64,000 nucleotides of DNA from Mycobacterium sp. 852002-40037_SCH5390672 (GTDB lineage Bacteria > Actinomycetota > Actinomycetes > Mycobacteriales > Mycobacteriaceae). The notes below the pieces were generated by a model, which was given only the letters and a program-made list of their open reading frames with translations, was not told the origin of the DNA and searched no databases. The stretch lies in the NCBI RefSeq assembly GCF_001665875.1, contig NZ_LZTA01000097.1:183991-247990 (forward strand), read 5' to 3'. Positions 49,784 to 59,088 of this stretch are shown here, one piece after another; positions within the stretch are counted from its first letter, which is position 1; every line of letters begins with the position of its first letter. Position numbers and translations under genes: made by a program.

Positions 49784-51054
49784 GCGCCCACTCCGCGGCG
49801 CTCGGCGGTGTATTCGCGGATCGCGCGCCGATAGCTGGCCAACAGCGCGTCGGTGGTGTGATCCCAGGAGAACGTGGCCGCATGCGCGGCGGCCGCGCGG
49901 GCCATCGCGTCGGCTTGCGGCGCAGGCAAACGCAGCAGCCGGCCCAGGGCATCGGCCCACTGCTCGACGTCGTGCCCGGCGACCAGCGTGCCGGTCACCC
50001 CGTCCCGCACGGCCACCGGAAGTCCGCCGACCGCGGCCGCCGCCACCGGCGTCCCGCAGGCCTGCGCCTCGAGGGCGACCAGACCGAACGACTCCGAATA
50101 GCTGGGCACCGCAACCAGATTGGCCGCCTGGAACAACGTCGCCAGATTCGGGCGCGACTGCGGGGGCAGGAACGTCACGCGCTCGGTGATACCGAGTTCG
50201 CCTGCCAGACGGGCCAATCCGTCCGGAGATGCCAAGCCACTCCCCGAGGGTCCGCCAGCCACGACGATGCGCACCCCGGGCAATTTTGCCGCGGCGCGCA
50301 ACACGATGTCGGGCGCCTTCAACGGCTGGATCCGCCCGACGAACGCCACGATGTCTTCGTCGATCGGGAGGCCCAATGCGGCCCGGGCGGCCCTGCGATC
50401 GCCGGGGCGAAACACGTCGAGATCCACTCCGGGATGGGCGACGTCGATCCTCGCCGGGTCGGCATGGTGAATCGAGATCAGTTGGTTGGCTTCGTCATCG
50501 GTGTTGACGATCAGACGGTCCGCCTCGTCGACAACCTGCTGCTCGCCGACCGTACGCAACGGCGGCTCGGGCGAATCCCCGTCGGCCAGCGCCGCATTCT
50601 TGACCGCGGCAAGCGTATGCGCGGTATGCACCAACGGCACCGCCCAACGGTCGCGCGCCAGCCAACCGACCTGCCCGGAAAGCCAATAGTGCGAGTGCAC
50701 GATGTCGTAATAGCCCGGCTCGTGCGAGGCCTCGGCGCGCAACACCCCGGCCGCGAACGCACACAGCTGGGTGGGCAGATCGTATTTGTCCAGGCCCTCG
50801 AACGGCCCCGCCACCACGTTGCGGACCAGCACCCCGGGCGCCACCCGCGCGACCGGCGGATCGGCGGACGCGGTCGCCCGCGTGAAGATCTCCACCTCGA
50901 TGCCACGCCGCGCAAGGTGCAGCGCGGTTTGCAGCACATAGACGTTCATGCCGCCCGCGTCGCCGGTACCAGGCTGGGCCAGTGGTGAGGTATGGACGGC
51001 CAACACTGCGACCCGGCGCGGTTCATTCAGCCGGAAAACGTCATCGTGGCGCAC
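49780..51054 (-). CDS. mshA: D-inositol-3-phosphate glycosyltransferase MshA
   Basis: 424 residues, GT4/GT-B fold. TSPLAQPGTGDAGGMNVYV binds the donor, DIVHSHYWLSGQVGWLARD the acceptor site, and the C-terminal EAQACGTPVAAAAVGGLP contains the E-x7-E type donor motif. First step of mycothiol: UDP-GlcNAc plus inositol-3-phosphate. GTG 51052-51054 (VRHDDVF) was chosen because the M. tuberculosis protein starts with a similar VRHDD; a GTG 51 bp upstream is also open. Coupled to the YbjN gene by ATGA. It is about 55 residues shorter than the H37Rv protein in the N- and C-terminal tails. Confidence 0.95.
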   Translation of the reverse strand: MRHDDVFRLNEPRRVAVLAVHTSPLAQPGTGDAGGMNVYVLQTALHLARRGIEVEIFTRATASADPPVARVAPGVLVRNVVAGPFEGLDKYDLPTQLCAFAAGVLRAEASHEPGYYDIVHSHYWLSGQVGWLARDRWAVPLVHTAHTLAAVKNAALADGDSPEPPLRTVGEQQVVDEADRLIVNTDDEANQLISIHHADPARIDVAHPGVDLDVFRPGDRRAARAALGLPIDEDIVAFVGRIQPLKAPDIVLRAAAKLPGVRIVVAGGPSGSGLASPDGLARLAGELGITERVTFLPPQSRPNLATLFQAANLVAVPSYSESFGLVALEAQACGTPVAAAAVGGLPVAVRDGVTGTLVAGHDVEQWADALGRLLRLPAPQADAMARAAAAHAATFSWDHTTDALLASYRRAIREYTAERRGVGA

Positions 51055-51114
51055 CCTGTCATCTTTACAGGATGGCGCGCCGACCACCCCAAGCGCGCCG
51101 GACACGGAGTCCGG

Positions 51115-52449
51115 TCAGGCGGACGACTCGTCGCGGGCCACCTCATGCAGCCGGGCATCCAGCGCCCCAGCGCGCCGCATCGCACCCAACGGGTCGGCAT
51201 ACAGCGCGGACAGCGAGACGGTTCCCGCGCCGGCCTCCTGCACCCGGTTACCGAAGGCGGTGAGGCGGATGTCGCGGGGCCCCAGCACGGAGCGTTCGAC
51301 GAACGCCGCCTCGACGTGCTCCATCGCCTCGGGGTACTCGGTGAAAGCCTGGCCGCCAACCACCAATTCGTCGGGGTTGAGCATGTCGCGCAGCAGCGCC
51401 ACCGCCTCACCGAGCACGCGGCCCCGCTCGGCGAGCAGGTCCTTGGCCTGCTGGTTGCCGGCTCGTGCCACCCGCAACAGATCGGAGATGCCGGTGGCGG
51501 ATCCGTTGGGGCGGTTCGCCGGGGCAAACGGCAAGATGCGCAGCTGGCGGGCCACGGCCACGACGGATTCATCGCTGACGGTGGACTCCAGCTGTCCGGT
51601 GCCGCCGAGCAGCTCAGAGTGCACCGGCAAGGTTGCGATGGTGCCCGGGCCGCTGGCCGGCACGTGCACCCGTCCGCCGATCACCAGCGCATATCCCACG
51701 GTCTCGCGGGCGTAGACGTACAGGCTGGTCGGCGAGCTGGGCAGGAAACGCCGCATGCCCAACAGCAGCTCGGCGCCGGCCATGGCGTCGACGTGCGAGG
51801 CGACCGACACCGGCAACCCCAATGCATCGGCCAGCACCTGTCCGACCGGGGCCTGCCGCCAGCCCAACCGCGGATGGTCCACCTGGCCGGTGGCGCTGTC
51901 GACGGTGCCACCGATGGCGACGCCAACCCACAGCGGCCGCCGACGATGCCAGCGCCGCAGGTAGCGGCGGGCGCTGTCGGCCAGCGTCGCAAGGGCGGGG
52001 CCGGCCGGGTTACGCGGCGTCGGGGTCTCGACCGTGTCGAGGGTGCGGCCGAACAGGTCGGTGGCCACGATGCTGGTGGTTCGCGCACCGATGTGGATGC
52101 CCAGCGTCACGAACGGCTCGTGGTTGACCTCCACCGGCACGCGCGGGCGGCCGATCGCCCCGGAGACGGCCAGGTCGGCCCGCTCTCGCAGCAGACCGGC
52201 TTCCAGTAGCGCGATGACCTGGCGGTTGACCGTGGCGATGCTCAGCGAGGTGACGCCGGCGATGACGTCACGGCCGACGGGGCCACGCAGCCGGACGGCC
52301 CGGAAGACGGAGGCCGCCGCGGAGTCGGGGATGTACAGCGCCGGCGGCACGATCTGCCGGCGCACCGAGCGGTGGCCCTTTTGGCCCGGCAAGTGCCCGA
52401 CGGCACGGCTGGGCGAATGATGGGTATGGGTGAGGGTATTCGTGCGCAC
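51115..52449 (-). CDS. ROK-family transcriptional regulator (Rv0485-like)
   Basis: 444 residues. Start GTG 52447-52449 is supported by AAGGA six bases before it; in-frame GTG at 52491 would extend by 14. N-terminal winged HTH (SVFRAVRLRGPVGRDVIAGVTSLSIATVNRQVIALLEAGLLRE), then a ROK ASKHA domain (VTLGIHIGARTTSIVATDL; GVAIGGTVDSATG; VGGQAFTEYPEAM). The canonical ROK zinc/CxCGxxGC box is not seen, so sugar-kinase activity is unlikely. In M. tuberculosis it modulates pe13/ppe18. It precedes mshA on the same strand after 60 bp. Confidence 0.87.
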   Translation of the reverse strand: MRTNTLTHTHHSPSRAVGHLPGQKGHRSVRRQIVPPALYIPDSAAASVFRAVRLRGPVGRDVIAGVTSLSIATVNRQVIALLEAGLLRERADLAVSGAIGRPRVPVEVNHEPFVTLGIHIGARTTSIVATDLFGRTLDTVETPTPRNPAGPALATLADSARRYLRRWHRRRPLWVGVAIGGTVDSATGQVDHPRLGWRQAPVGQVLADALGLPVSVASHVDAMAGAELLLGMRRFLPSSPTSLYVYARETVGYALVIGGRVHVPASGPGTIATLPVHSELLGGTGQLESTVSDESVVAVARQLRILPFAPANRPNGSATGISDLLRVARAGNQQAKDLLAERGRVLGEAVALLRDMLNPDELVVGGQAFTEYPEAMEHVEAAFVERSVLGPRDIRLTAFGNRVQEAGAGTVSLSALYADPLGAMRRAGALDARLHEVARDESSA

Positions 52450-52627
52450 GAGCGTCCTTTTTGTCCGATTTTTGCTGGCCGTCTTGGCCACACCTGGCTG
52501 GGTCAGGAGCGGCAAAATGCGCAGCAACAACACGCACCCGCCGCGCAAAGACACGCGGTGGTCGTGGTGTTGGACAGGGCGCTAAGGAGCACACGCAAAA
52601 TCTAGCACGTTCATTAAGGTTGTTTCG

Positions 52628-53377
52628 ATGGTTAAAACTGGCAGGAATGAACGAGTCGCAGTAATCACCGGGGCCAGCTCCGGGATCGGCGCAGCAACCG
52701 CGCGAATCCTGGCTGCGCAGGGCTTTCACGTCGTCGCAGTGGCGCGCCGGGCGGACCGGATTCAGGCCCTGGCCAGTGAAATCGGCGGTACCGCGGTTGT
52801 GGCCGATGTCACAGATGAGGCGGCGGTCGAAACATTGGCGAGCAAATTGGGCCGGGTCGATGTGTTGGTCAACAACGCAGGCGGCGCCCGGGGCCTGGCG
52901 CCGGTCGCCGATGCCGACCTCGAGCACTGGCGGTGGATGTGGGAGACCAATGTGATCGGCACGCTGCGGGTCACCCGGGCGTTGTTGCCCAAGCTGATCG
53001 ATTCCGGCGACGGGCTGATCATCACCGTCACTTCCGTTGCGGCGCTTGAGGTTTACGACGGAGGCGCCGGGTACACGGCGGCCAAACACGGCCAGGCAGC
53101 GCTGCACCGCACGCTGCGCGGCGAGCTGTTGGGCAAGCCGGTGCGGCTGACCGAGATCGCACCGGGTGCGGTCGAGACGGAATTTTCATTGGTCCGCTTC
53201 GACGGCGATCAACAACGCGCGGAGACCGTCTACACCGGCATCACCCCGCTGGTCGCCGACGATGTGGCCGAGGTGATCGGGTTCGTCGCCTCGCGGCCGT
53301 CGCACGTCGATCTGGACTTGATCGTGATGAAGCCACGCGACCAGGCGACGACCTCGCGGTTCAGCCGCCGGGGCTAG
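52628..53377 (+). CDS. Short-chain dehydrogenase/reductase (Rv0484c-like)
   Basis: 249 residues, classical SDR: AVITGASSGIGAATARIL (TGxxxGIG) at 13-30, VLVNNAGG at about 79-86, Ser in ITVTSVAAL and YTAAK (YxxxK) around 139-143. NADP preference is suggested by VARRADR after strand 2. Substrate unknown. ATG 52628 has weak AAGG upstream. Divergent from the ROK gene and overlapping the convergent L,D-transpeptidase stop by 17 bp. Confidence 0.9.
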   Translation: MVKTGRNERVAVITGASSGIGAATARILAAQGFHVVAVARRADRIQALASEIGGTAVVADVTDEAAVETLASKLGRVDVLVNNAGGARGLAPVADADLEHWRWMWETNVIGTLRVTRALLPKLIDSGDGLIITVTSVAALEVYDGGAGYTAAKHGQAALHRTLRGELLGKPVRLTEIAPGAVETEFSLVRFDGDQQRAETVYTGITPLVADDVAEVIGFVASRPSHVDLDLIVMKPRDQATTSRFSRRG

Positions 53378-54686
53378 CCGGCGCCGCGCTCGTCGAGGTT
53401 GTCGTCGTCGGAGTGCCCGACAGGGTCGGTGCGTTGGACGGCGTGACTGGGGCGGTGACCGGAATCTGCGTTGACGGCGGGCGCGCGGTCGGGGGCGGCA
53501 GCGCGGACATGGCCACCCAGGTGTCCCAGTCCACGGCCCAGTCCCAGATGTCGCCGTCAGAGTAGGACAGCTGGATGGTGCTGCCGGTCACTTCGACCGG
53601 GTCGCCGTAGATCGCCGATTGGAAGTACTGTTCGGCGTCGCCTGTCGACAGGTTGATGCAGCCGTTGGTGACGTTGGTGTTGCCCTGGGCACCGGAACTC
53701 GCCGGGTTGGCGTGGATGAACTCCCCGTTGTTGGAGATCCGCACCGCCCAGCGTTCGTGCACGTGGCTGTAGCCGGCGGCCGGGTTGGACATGTAGAAGT
53801 CGGCATACTTCTCGCTGACCACGTGGATGCCGTTGCGGGTGACGTTGCGCGCCTTGTCGGCCTCGCCGTAGCTGCACGGAAAGTCCATGATGACGCCCTC
53901 GTCGCGGATCACCTGGATGCGGTGCGACGAGACCTCGGCTTTGACCACCTGCCGGCGACCGATCTGGATGTTCAGCGAGATGTCGTCGGCACCGTAGGAG
54001 TTGTCCCCGAACGGCAGGCCGTAGAGCTTGGCCTCGACGTTGACCGTGGCGCCTGCCGGGTAGTACTCGCGGGTGCGCCAGTGCGCCCGGGCACCGGCCG
54101 CCTCGTCGGGCAACCAGGCCCAGCTGCCCTCGACGGGCGGGGTCGTGGTGACGACGAGCGCCTTTTCGACGGCCGCCTTGTCGGTGATCGGCGCGTCGAA
54201 CTGGATGATGATCGGCGCCGCGATCCCGACGGTCTGGCCGTCGGCCAGCTGGAAGGCTCCGCCGATCTTCTTGGTGGGAGACACCGTGGTGAACTTGCCC
54301 GCCACCGGGACCGCCTTGCCGTCGTGCCCGACGGCCGAGCCGCTCCAGGTGTAGGTCTGGTCGTAGCCCAGCGGCTCGGAGGTCGTATAGACGGTGCGGT
54401 CCTGGTTGAAGGCGCCGGCGACGGCCTTGCCCGACGAATTCGACAACGTGACGTGCTGGAACCAGCCGTCGTTCACCTCGACGCTCACCGCAGCGATCGG
54501 CACCACGTTCTCGGCCGCATTGGCGGGCTGGTACTTGAGCTGCGGCGCCGGCTGCTCTTTCTTCTCGGCTTGTCTCGCGGCCGTGCCGCCGCACGCGGCC
54601 AACACGTTGGGGGCAAACACGCCCAATCCCAGGGTCGCCAAAGCCGCACGCCGGCTGAACGGCCGCGGGGCGCTGGACGGGGTCAC
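53361..54686 (-). CDS. lprQ: L,D-transpeptidase lipoprotein (LprQ/LdtMt5-like)
   Basis: 441 residues from GTG 54684-54686. N-terminus RRAALATLGLGVFAPNVLAAC is a Tat-like signal with lipobox LAAC. Two Ig-like domains precede the YkuD catalytic domain with the HxxTNGCINL motif: C343 in NVTNGCINLS and the His of EFIHANP. The C-terminal 40 residues are Pro/Thr-rich. Forms 3-3 peptidoglycan cross-links outside the membrane. H37Rv Rv0483. Start uncertain by a few residues. Confidence 0.92.
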   Translation of the reverse strand: MTPSSAPRPFSRRAALATLGLGVFAPNVLAACGGTAARQAEKKEQPAPQLKYQPANAAENVVPIAAVSVEVNDGWFQHVTLSNSSGKAVAGAFNQDRTVYTTSEPLGYDQTYTWSGSAVGHDGKAVPVAGKFTTVSPTKKIGGAFQLADGQTVGIAAPIIIQFDAPITDKAAVEKALVVTTTPPVEGSWAWLPDEAAGARAHWRTREYYPAGATVNVEAKLYGLPFGDNSYGADDISLNIQIGRRQVVKAEVSSHRIQVIRDEGVIMDFPCSYGEADKARNVTRNGIHVVSEKYADFYMSNPAAGYSHVHERWAVRISNNGEFIHANPASSGAQGNTNVTNGCINLSTGDAEQYFQSAIYGDPVEVTGSTIQLSYSDGDIWDWAVDWDTWVAMSALPPPTARPPSTQIPVTAPVTPSNAPTLSGTPTTTTSTSAAPASPGG

Positions 54687-54767
54687 GAAAGTCAAAGATA
54701 CCGGGGAAAATCGGCGAGTCCGGACACGACAAATCGATGCCGGTCCGCGCGTCGGCAAAAGTTGCAG

Positions 54768-55886
54768 CTACAGCCTGCAGCCAAGCAGGACCGGTTCGGG
54801 GAACAATGTGATGCCAAACACAGCCTGCACGCCGTCGCGGATGGTGCGGGCCAGCGCTATTACGTCTTCGGAGGTGGCACCGCCGCGGTTGGTCAGTGCC
54901 AACGCGTGCTTGGTGGACAGCCGGCAGGGCTTTTCGAGGCCGTCCGGATCAGGATCCGGATAGCCCTTGCCAAAGCCGGCCCGCTCCACCAGCCAGCCGG
55001 CGGCCAGCTTGACGCCGTCGGGCGCCGGGTAGTTCGGGACCGGCCCGTCGACGGCGGCGGCCAGCCGCTGGTAGACCTCCGGGGTAACCACCGGGTTGGT
55101 GAAGAACGAACCCACGCTCCAGGTGTCGTGATCGGCCGGGTCGAGCACCATGCCCTTGCGCGCCCGCAAGGCCAGCACCGCGTCGCGGACGGCTTGTGGG
55201 TCGGCGCGCTCGCCGCCGACCATGTTCAACTCGGCCGCCAGCTCGCCGTAGCGCAACGGCGCGCTGCGCCCGGATGCGTCCAGCGCGAACTCCACTTCCA
55301 GTACGACAGAAGGGATTTCGAGCCCACTGTCGCCGCCGCGTTTGAAGACACTGGTGCGGTAGCCGAAGCCCAGCTCGCTGCCCGGCACCCAGCGCACCTC
55401 GCCGCTACCGCGATCGAGCACCCGGACCCGGGTGATGGTGTCGGCGACCTCCGCGCCGTAGGCCCCGACGTTCTGCACCGGGGTGGCCCCGGCCGACCCG
55501 GGGATGCCGGATAGGCATTCCAGTCCGCCGAGGCCGTGCTCGATGGCTTTGACCACGACGTCGTCCCATACCGCGCCGGCCTGGGCGCGGACCAGGTTGC
55601 CCTCGACGGTGATGCCGTCATTGGCCAGCCGCACCGCGGTCAGGTCGGTCAGTGCGTCGGAGATCACCAGGTTCGAGCCACCGGCGAAGACCAGCACCGA
55701 GTCGTGTTGCATGCCAGCCGTTTCGGCGTCCAGCTGCGCCAAAGTGGCGATGACCTGCTCGCTGGTCGTGCAGGTGATCAGGCGACGCGCGGTCGGTCCG
55801 ACGCGCAGCGTGGTCAGTGGCGCCAATGGCGCCGCGTCGGCCACCGGCGCACCGGCGAACTCCGAACCGGCACCGCTGGATTTCAT
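54768..55886 (-). CDS. murB: UDP-N-acetylenolpyruvoylglucosamine reductase MurB
   Basis: 372 residues, FAD-linked reductase making UDP-MurNAc for peptidoglycan. FAD-binding VFAGGSNLVISD, GIPGSAGATPVQNVGAYG, the catalytic Ser region WSVGSFFTNPV, and the Glu near the C-terminus LFPEPVLLG are present. Start ATG 55884-55886. Lies 81 bp from the L,D-transpeptidase start, both peptidoglycan genes on the same strand. Confidence 0.96.
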   Translation of the reverse strand: MKSSGAGSEFAGAPVADAAPLAPLTTLRVGPTARRLITCTTSEQVIATLAQLDAETAGMQHDSVLVFAGGSNLVISDALTDLTAVRLANDGITVEGNLVRAQAGAVWDDVVVKAIEHGLGGLECLSGIPGSAGATPVQNVGAYGAEVADTITRVRVLDRGSGEVRWVPGSELGFGYRTSVFKRGGDSGLEIPSVVLEVEFALDASGRSAPLRYGELAAELNMVGGERADPQAVRDAVLALRARKGMVLDPADHDTWSVGSFFTNPVVTPEVYQRLAAAVDGPVPNYPAPDGVKLAAGWLVERAGFGKGYPDPDPDGLEKPCRLSTKHALALTNRGGATSEDVIALARTIRDGVQAVFGITLFPEPVLLGCRL

Positions 55887-55912
55887 GGCCCGTAACGGTA
55901 GCCTGACCTGCT

Positions 55913-56434
55913 ATGCCGCGTTCATTCGACTTGTCGGCCGATTACGACGGCAGTGTTGACGAGGTGCACCGCGCCTTCACCGATGCGAATTACTGGCGGG
56001 CCAGGCTGGCCGGATCCGGCGTCGACGTCGCCACGCTGGAGGCGATGCGGGTCGGCGGCGAGTCCGGTGACGAGGACACCGTCGAGGTTGTCACGCTGCA
56101 GGTGATCCGCAGCGACAAGCTGCCGGGAATGGTCACGCAGCTGCACAGCGGTGACCTGCGTATCCGGCGCGAGGAGCGATGGGGGCCGGTCACCGGCGGG
56201 GCCGCGTCGGGGTCGGTGGTGGGTTCGATTCTGGATGCGCCGGTGAATCTCGCGGGCACCGCCGTCCTGGAACCCAAAGAGGCCGGCGGCGCACGGCTGA
56301 CGTTCCGCGCCACCGTTCAGGTGCGCGTCCCGATCATCGGCGGCAAGCTGGAGAACTTCATCGGCACCCGGCTGGCCGAAGTCGTCGCCGCCGAACAGCG
56401 CTTCACCACGGAGTGGATCGCCAAACCGGCCTGA
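55913..56434 (+). CDS. DUF2505 protein (Rv0481c-like)
   Basis: 173 residues, soluble, START/SRPBCC-like fold in the family DUF2505: MPRSFDLSADYDGSVDEVHRAFTDANYW, then TVEVVTLQVIRSDKLPGMV and a C-terminal helix NFIGTRLAEVVAAEQRF. Such proteins may bind hydrophobic ligands in a helix-grip cavity. ATG 55913, divergent from murB across 26 bp. Function unknown. Confidence 0.85.
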   Translation: MPRSFDLSADYDGSVDEVHRAFTDANYWRARLAGSGVDVATLEAMRVGGESGDEDTVEVVTLQVIRSDKLPGMVTQLHSGDLRIRREERWGPVTGGAASGSVVGSILDAPVNLAGTAVLEPKEAGGARLTFRATVQVRVPIIGGKLENFIGTRLAEVVAAEQRFTTEWIAKPA

Positions 56435-56444
56435 GGCTTTCGCC

Positions 56445-56524
56445 CGTCGCCGGGCCTAAGCTGGATCGCCCAGCTCCTCCCCGCGCCGCCGCAGCGGCGC
56501 GCATCGTCGCCGGGCCTAAGCTGG
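56445..56524 (+). repeat. 20 bp direct repeat flanking a hairpin before the hydrolase gene
   Basis: An identical 20-mer lies at 56445-56464 and 56505-56524, spaced exactly 60 bp. The second copy ends six bases before the hydrolase ATG at 56530. Between them CGCGCCGCCGC and GCGGCGCGC can pair at 56482-56501. Confidence 0.7.
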
Positions 56525-56529
56525 CGCTC

Positions 56530-57351
56530 ATGCGAATCGCCTTGGCGCAGATCCTCAGCGGCACCGACCCGGCAGCAAACCTGCAGCTGGTGGACGAATA
56601 CAGCCGCCGGGCCGCCGACGCGGGGGCGAAGCTGGTGGTGTTCCCCGAGGCGACCATGTGCCGGTTCGGTGTGCCGTTGGGCCCCGTCGCCGAGCCGGTC
56701 GACGGCCGCTGGGCCGACGGGGTGCGCCGCGTCGCGGCCGACTCCAACGTCACCGTCGTCGCCGGCATGTTCACCCCGTCCGACGACGGGAGGGTGAAAA
56801 ACACGCTGATCGCGGCCGGCCCGGACGAAGACGCCCACTACGACAAGATCCACCTCTACGACGCCTTCGGCTTCACCGAATCGCGCACGGTCGCGCCGGG
56901 CCACGACCCGGTGGTGATCACGGTCGACGGCGTAGGGGTCGGGTTGACCATTTGCTATGACGTTCGCTTTCCGGCGCTCTACACCGAGCTGGCCCGCCGC
57001 GGCGCCCAGGTGATCGCCGTGTGCGCGTCCTGGGGCTCGGGTCCGGGCAAACTCGACCAGTGGACGCTGCTGGCGCGCGCCCGCGCGCTCGATTCGATGA
57101 GCTACGTCGCGGCGGCCGCTCAGGCGGATCCCGGTGATGCTTATGGGTCCGGGTCGGGAGCACCGACCGGAGTCGGGGGCAGCCTGGTGGCCTCGCCGCT
57201 GGGCCAGGTCGTCGCGTCGGCCGGCTCGCAGCCGCAGCTCGTGGTGGCCGACATCGACGTCGATAGGGTCACCGAGGCCCGCAAGAGCATCGCAGTCCTG
57301 AGCAACCGCTCGGACTTTGCTCAGGTTGATAGGGCAGAATCGGTCGGGTGA
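56530..57351 (+). CDS. Carbon-nitrogen hydrolase (nitrilase superfamily, Rv0480c-like)
   Basis: 273 residues with the catalytic Glu-Lys-Cys triad at E40 (VVFPEATM), K106 (YDKIHLYD) and C142 (TICYDVRFP). Substrate of this Nit1/Nit2-like branch is probably an amide such as deaminated glutathione or omega-amidate; unproven here. The start ATG at 56530 sits right after the second copy of a 20 bp direct repeat. Its TGA is overlapped by the next GTG (GTGA). Confidence 0.9.
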   Translation: MRIALAQILSGTDPAANLQLVDEYSRRAADAGAKLVVFPEATMCRFGVPLGPVAEPVDGRWADGVRRVAADSNVTVVAGMFTPSDDGRVKNTLIAAGPDEDAHYDKIHLYDAFGFTESRTVAPGHDPVVITVDGVGVGLTICYDVRFPALYTELARRGAQVIAVCASWGSGPGKLDQWTLLARARALDSMSYVAAAAQADPGDAYGSGSGAPTGVGGSLVASPLGQVVASAGSQPQLVVADIDVDRVTEARKSIAVLSNRSDFAQVDRAESVG

Positions 57352-58391
57352 CGAACCCGCAAGGACCACCGAACCCGGACCCGTCGAAGTGGGCCCGTCC
57401 CGCTAACCAGGGCCCCTTCGGCCAGCCGCCCACCGAGCGGCCGACCGAGCGGATAAGCACCGGCGGCCCGGGGCACGTCCCTCCGCCGCCGCCCGCTCCC
57501 GGTCCCCCGCCGGGTCAGACGGAGCGATTCGGGACTCCCCAGCCGAACATGCAGCAGCCCGGCTACCCGCCGCCGCCGACCCCGCCCGCCGGTCCGACCG
57601 AGCGGCTGGCCGCTCAACCCGGCGATGACGCGACGCCGGGGAAAAAGAAGCGCCGCTTCGGCCGTGACCCGGTCTCCGTGCTGCTGATCTTCGTCATCGT
57701 GTTCGCGCTGATCATCGCCGGGCTCATCGGGGCCGAGCTCTACGTGCGCCACGTCGCGGACTCCAAGGTCGCTCAGGCGGTGGCGTGCGAGGTCAAGGAT
57801 CAGGCCACCGCGTCCTTCGGGGTGACGCCCCTGATGCTGTGGCAGCAGGCCACCAAGCACTACACCAACATCTCGGTCCAGACGGCCGGCAACAACATCC
57901 GCGATGCCAAGGGCATGAAGCTCTCGATCAACATCAACGACGTCCGGCTCAATTCGACGGCTAACTCCAAGGGCACCATCGGCGCACTGGATGCCACCAT
58001 CAGCTGGACCAGTGACGGCATCAAGCAGTCGGTGCAGAATGCGATCCCGGTTCTGGGTCCGTTCGTCACCAATACCGTGACCACTCATCCCGCCGACGGC
58101 ACCATCGAGTTGAAGGGCATGTTGGACAACATCACGGCCAAGCCGGTGGTGTCGGGTACCGGGTTGCAGCTGCAGATCGTCAGTTTCAATGCGCTCGGTT
58201 TCACGATGCCCAAGGAGTCCGTGCAGTCGACGCTGGACGACTTCACCTCGAACCTGACCAAGAACTACCCGTTGGGCATCCACGCCGACAGCGTGCAGGT
58301 CACCGATTCCGGTGTGACAAGCCACTTCTCAACGCGGAACGCCACGATTCCCACCGGCAACGACAACGACCCCTGCTTCGCCAACCTCTGA
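57348..58391 (+). CDS. Anchored DUF2993-type lipid-binding-like protein with proline-rich N-terminus (Rv0479c-like)
   Basis: 347 residues. Residues 1-100 are Pro/Gly-rich cytoplasmic, with tandem TER-x motifs; one helix at about 109-128 (SVLLIFVIVFALIIAGLIGAE); the rest is outside, with beta-rich repeats as in DUF2993/LmeA-like proteins (KVAQAVACEVKDQATASFGV; TIELKGMLDNITAKPVV). LmeA is a phospholipase of mannan elongation; this relative may bind lipids. GTG start overlaps the hydrolase stop, GTGA. Confidence 0.82.
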   Translation: MTNPQGPPNPDPSKWARPANQGPFGQPPTERPTERISTGGPGHVPPPPPAPGPPPGQTERFGTPQPNMQQPGYPPPPTPPAGPTERLAAQPGDDATPGKKKRRFGRDPVSVLLIFVIVFALIIAGLIGAELYVRHVADSKVAQAVACEVKDQATASFGVTPLMLWQQATKHYTNISVQTAGNNIRDAKGMKLSININDVRLNSTANSKGTIGALDATISWTSDGIKQSVQNAIPVLGPFVTNTVTTHPADGTIELKGMLDNITAKPVVSGTGLQLQIVSFNALGFTMPKESVQSTLDDFTSNLTKNYPLGIHADSVQVTDSGVTSHFSTRNATIPTGNDNDPCFANL

Positions 58392-58410
58392 CGGGCGAGC
58401 GCCTGGTTCG

Positions 58411-59088
58411 TCAACCAAGGCTGTCGAGCACTGCCCGGGTGCCCGACAGCCCCAGTCGGGTGGCGCCGGCATCCAGCATCGCCAGCGCGTCCGCGGCCGT
58501 GCGGATGCCGCCGCTGGCCTTCACCCCGAGGCGCCCGCCGACCGTCTCGGCCATCAGCGCGACCGCGCGCACGGATGCGCCGCCCGCCGGATGAAACCCG
58601 GTTGACGTCTTGACGAAGTCGGCGCCGGCGTCTTCGGCGGCGCGGCACACCTGCTCCAGGGTGGGCTCGCCCGCGAGCGCCAACAGCGCCGCCGACTCCA
58701 CGATCACCTTGAGCACGGTGCCACCGATCGCGCTGCGCACCGCGTGGACGTCCGAGCGCACCGCGGCGACGTCGCCGGCCAGCGCCGCCCCGACATCGAT
58801 GACCATGTCGATCTCGCAGGCACCGGACGCCACGGCCAGGGCCGCTTCGTGCGCCTTCACCGCCGGGAGGTGCTTGCCGGAGGGAAAACCCGCCACGGCG
58901 GCCACCCGTACGCCGGTGCCCGCCTGCAGAGCGACGGGAACCATCGAGGGTGAGACGCATACGGCGTAGACGCCCAGTTCGGCCGCTTCGGCGACCAGGG
59001 CGGCCACGTCGGCGTCGGTCGCGTCGGGTTTGAGCAGCGTGTGGTCGACGACCGCCGCCAACTGCGCCCGGCCGGGTTGGGTTGCCAT
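58411..59088 (-). CDS. deoC: Deoxyribose-phosphate aldolase DeoC
   Basis: 225 residues, class I TIM-barrel aldolase. Schiff-base Lys in DFVKTSTGF and a second active Lys in LGVKASGGIRT, DHTLLKPDATDADV at the N-terminus. Splits deoxyribose-5-phosphate to acetaldehyde and glyceraldehyde-3-phosphate. The ATG follows the previous gene's stop as TAATG, so translation is coupled. Confidence 0.95.
   Translation of the reverse strand: MATQPGRAQLAAVVDHTLLKPDATDADVAALVAEAAELGVYAVCVSPSMVPVALQAGTGVRVAAVAGFPSGKHLPAVKAHEAALAVASGACEIDMVIDVGAALAGDVAAVRSDVHAVRSAIGGTVLKVIVESAALLALAGEPTLEQVCRAAEDAGADFVKTSTGFHPAGGASVRAVALMAETVGGRLGVKASGGIRTAADALAMLDAGATRLGLSGTRAVLDSLG

Noticed and set aside
51055..51105. Longer MshA start (17 extra residues)
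   Set aside because: M. tuberculosis MshA begins only about three residues before the matching VRHDD, so GTG 51054 is preferred; not fully excluded.
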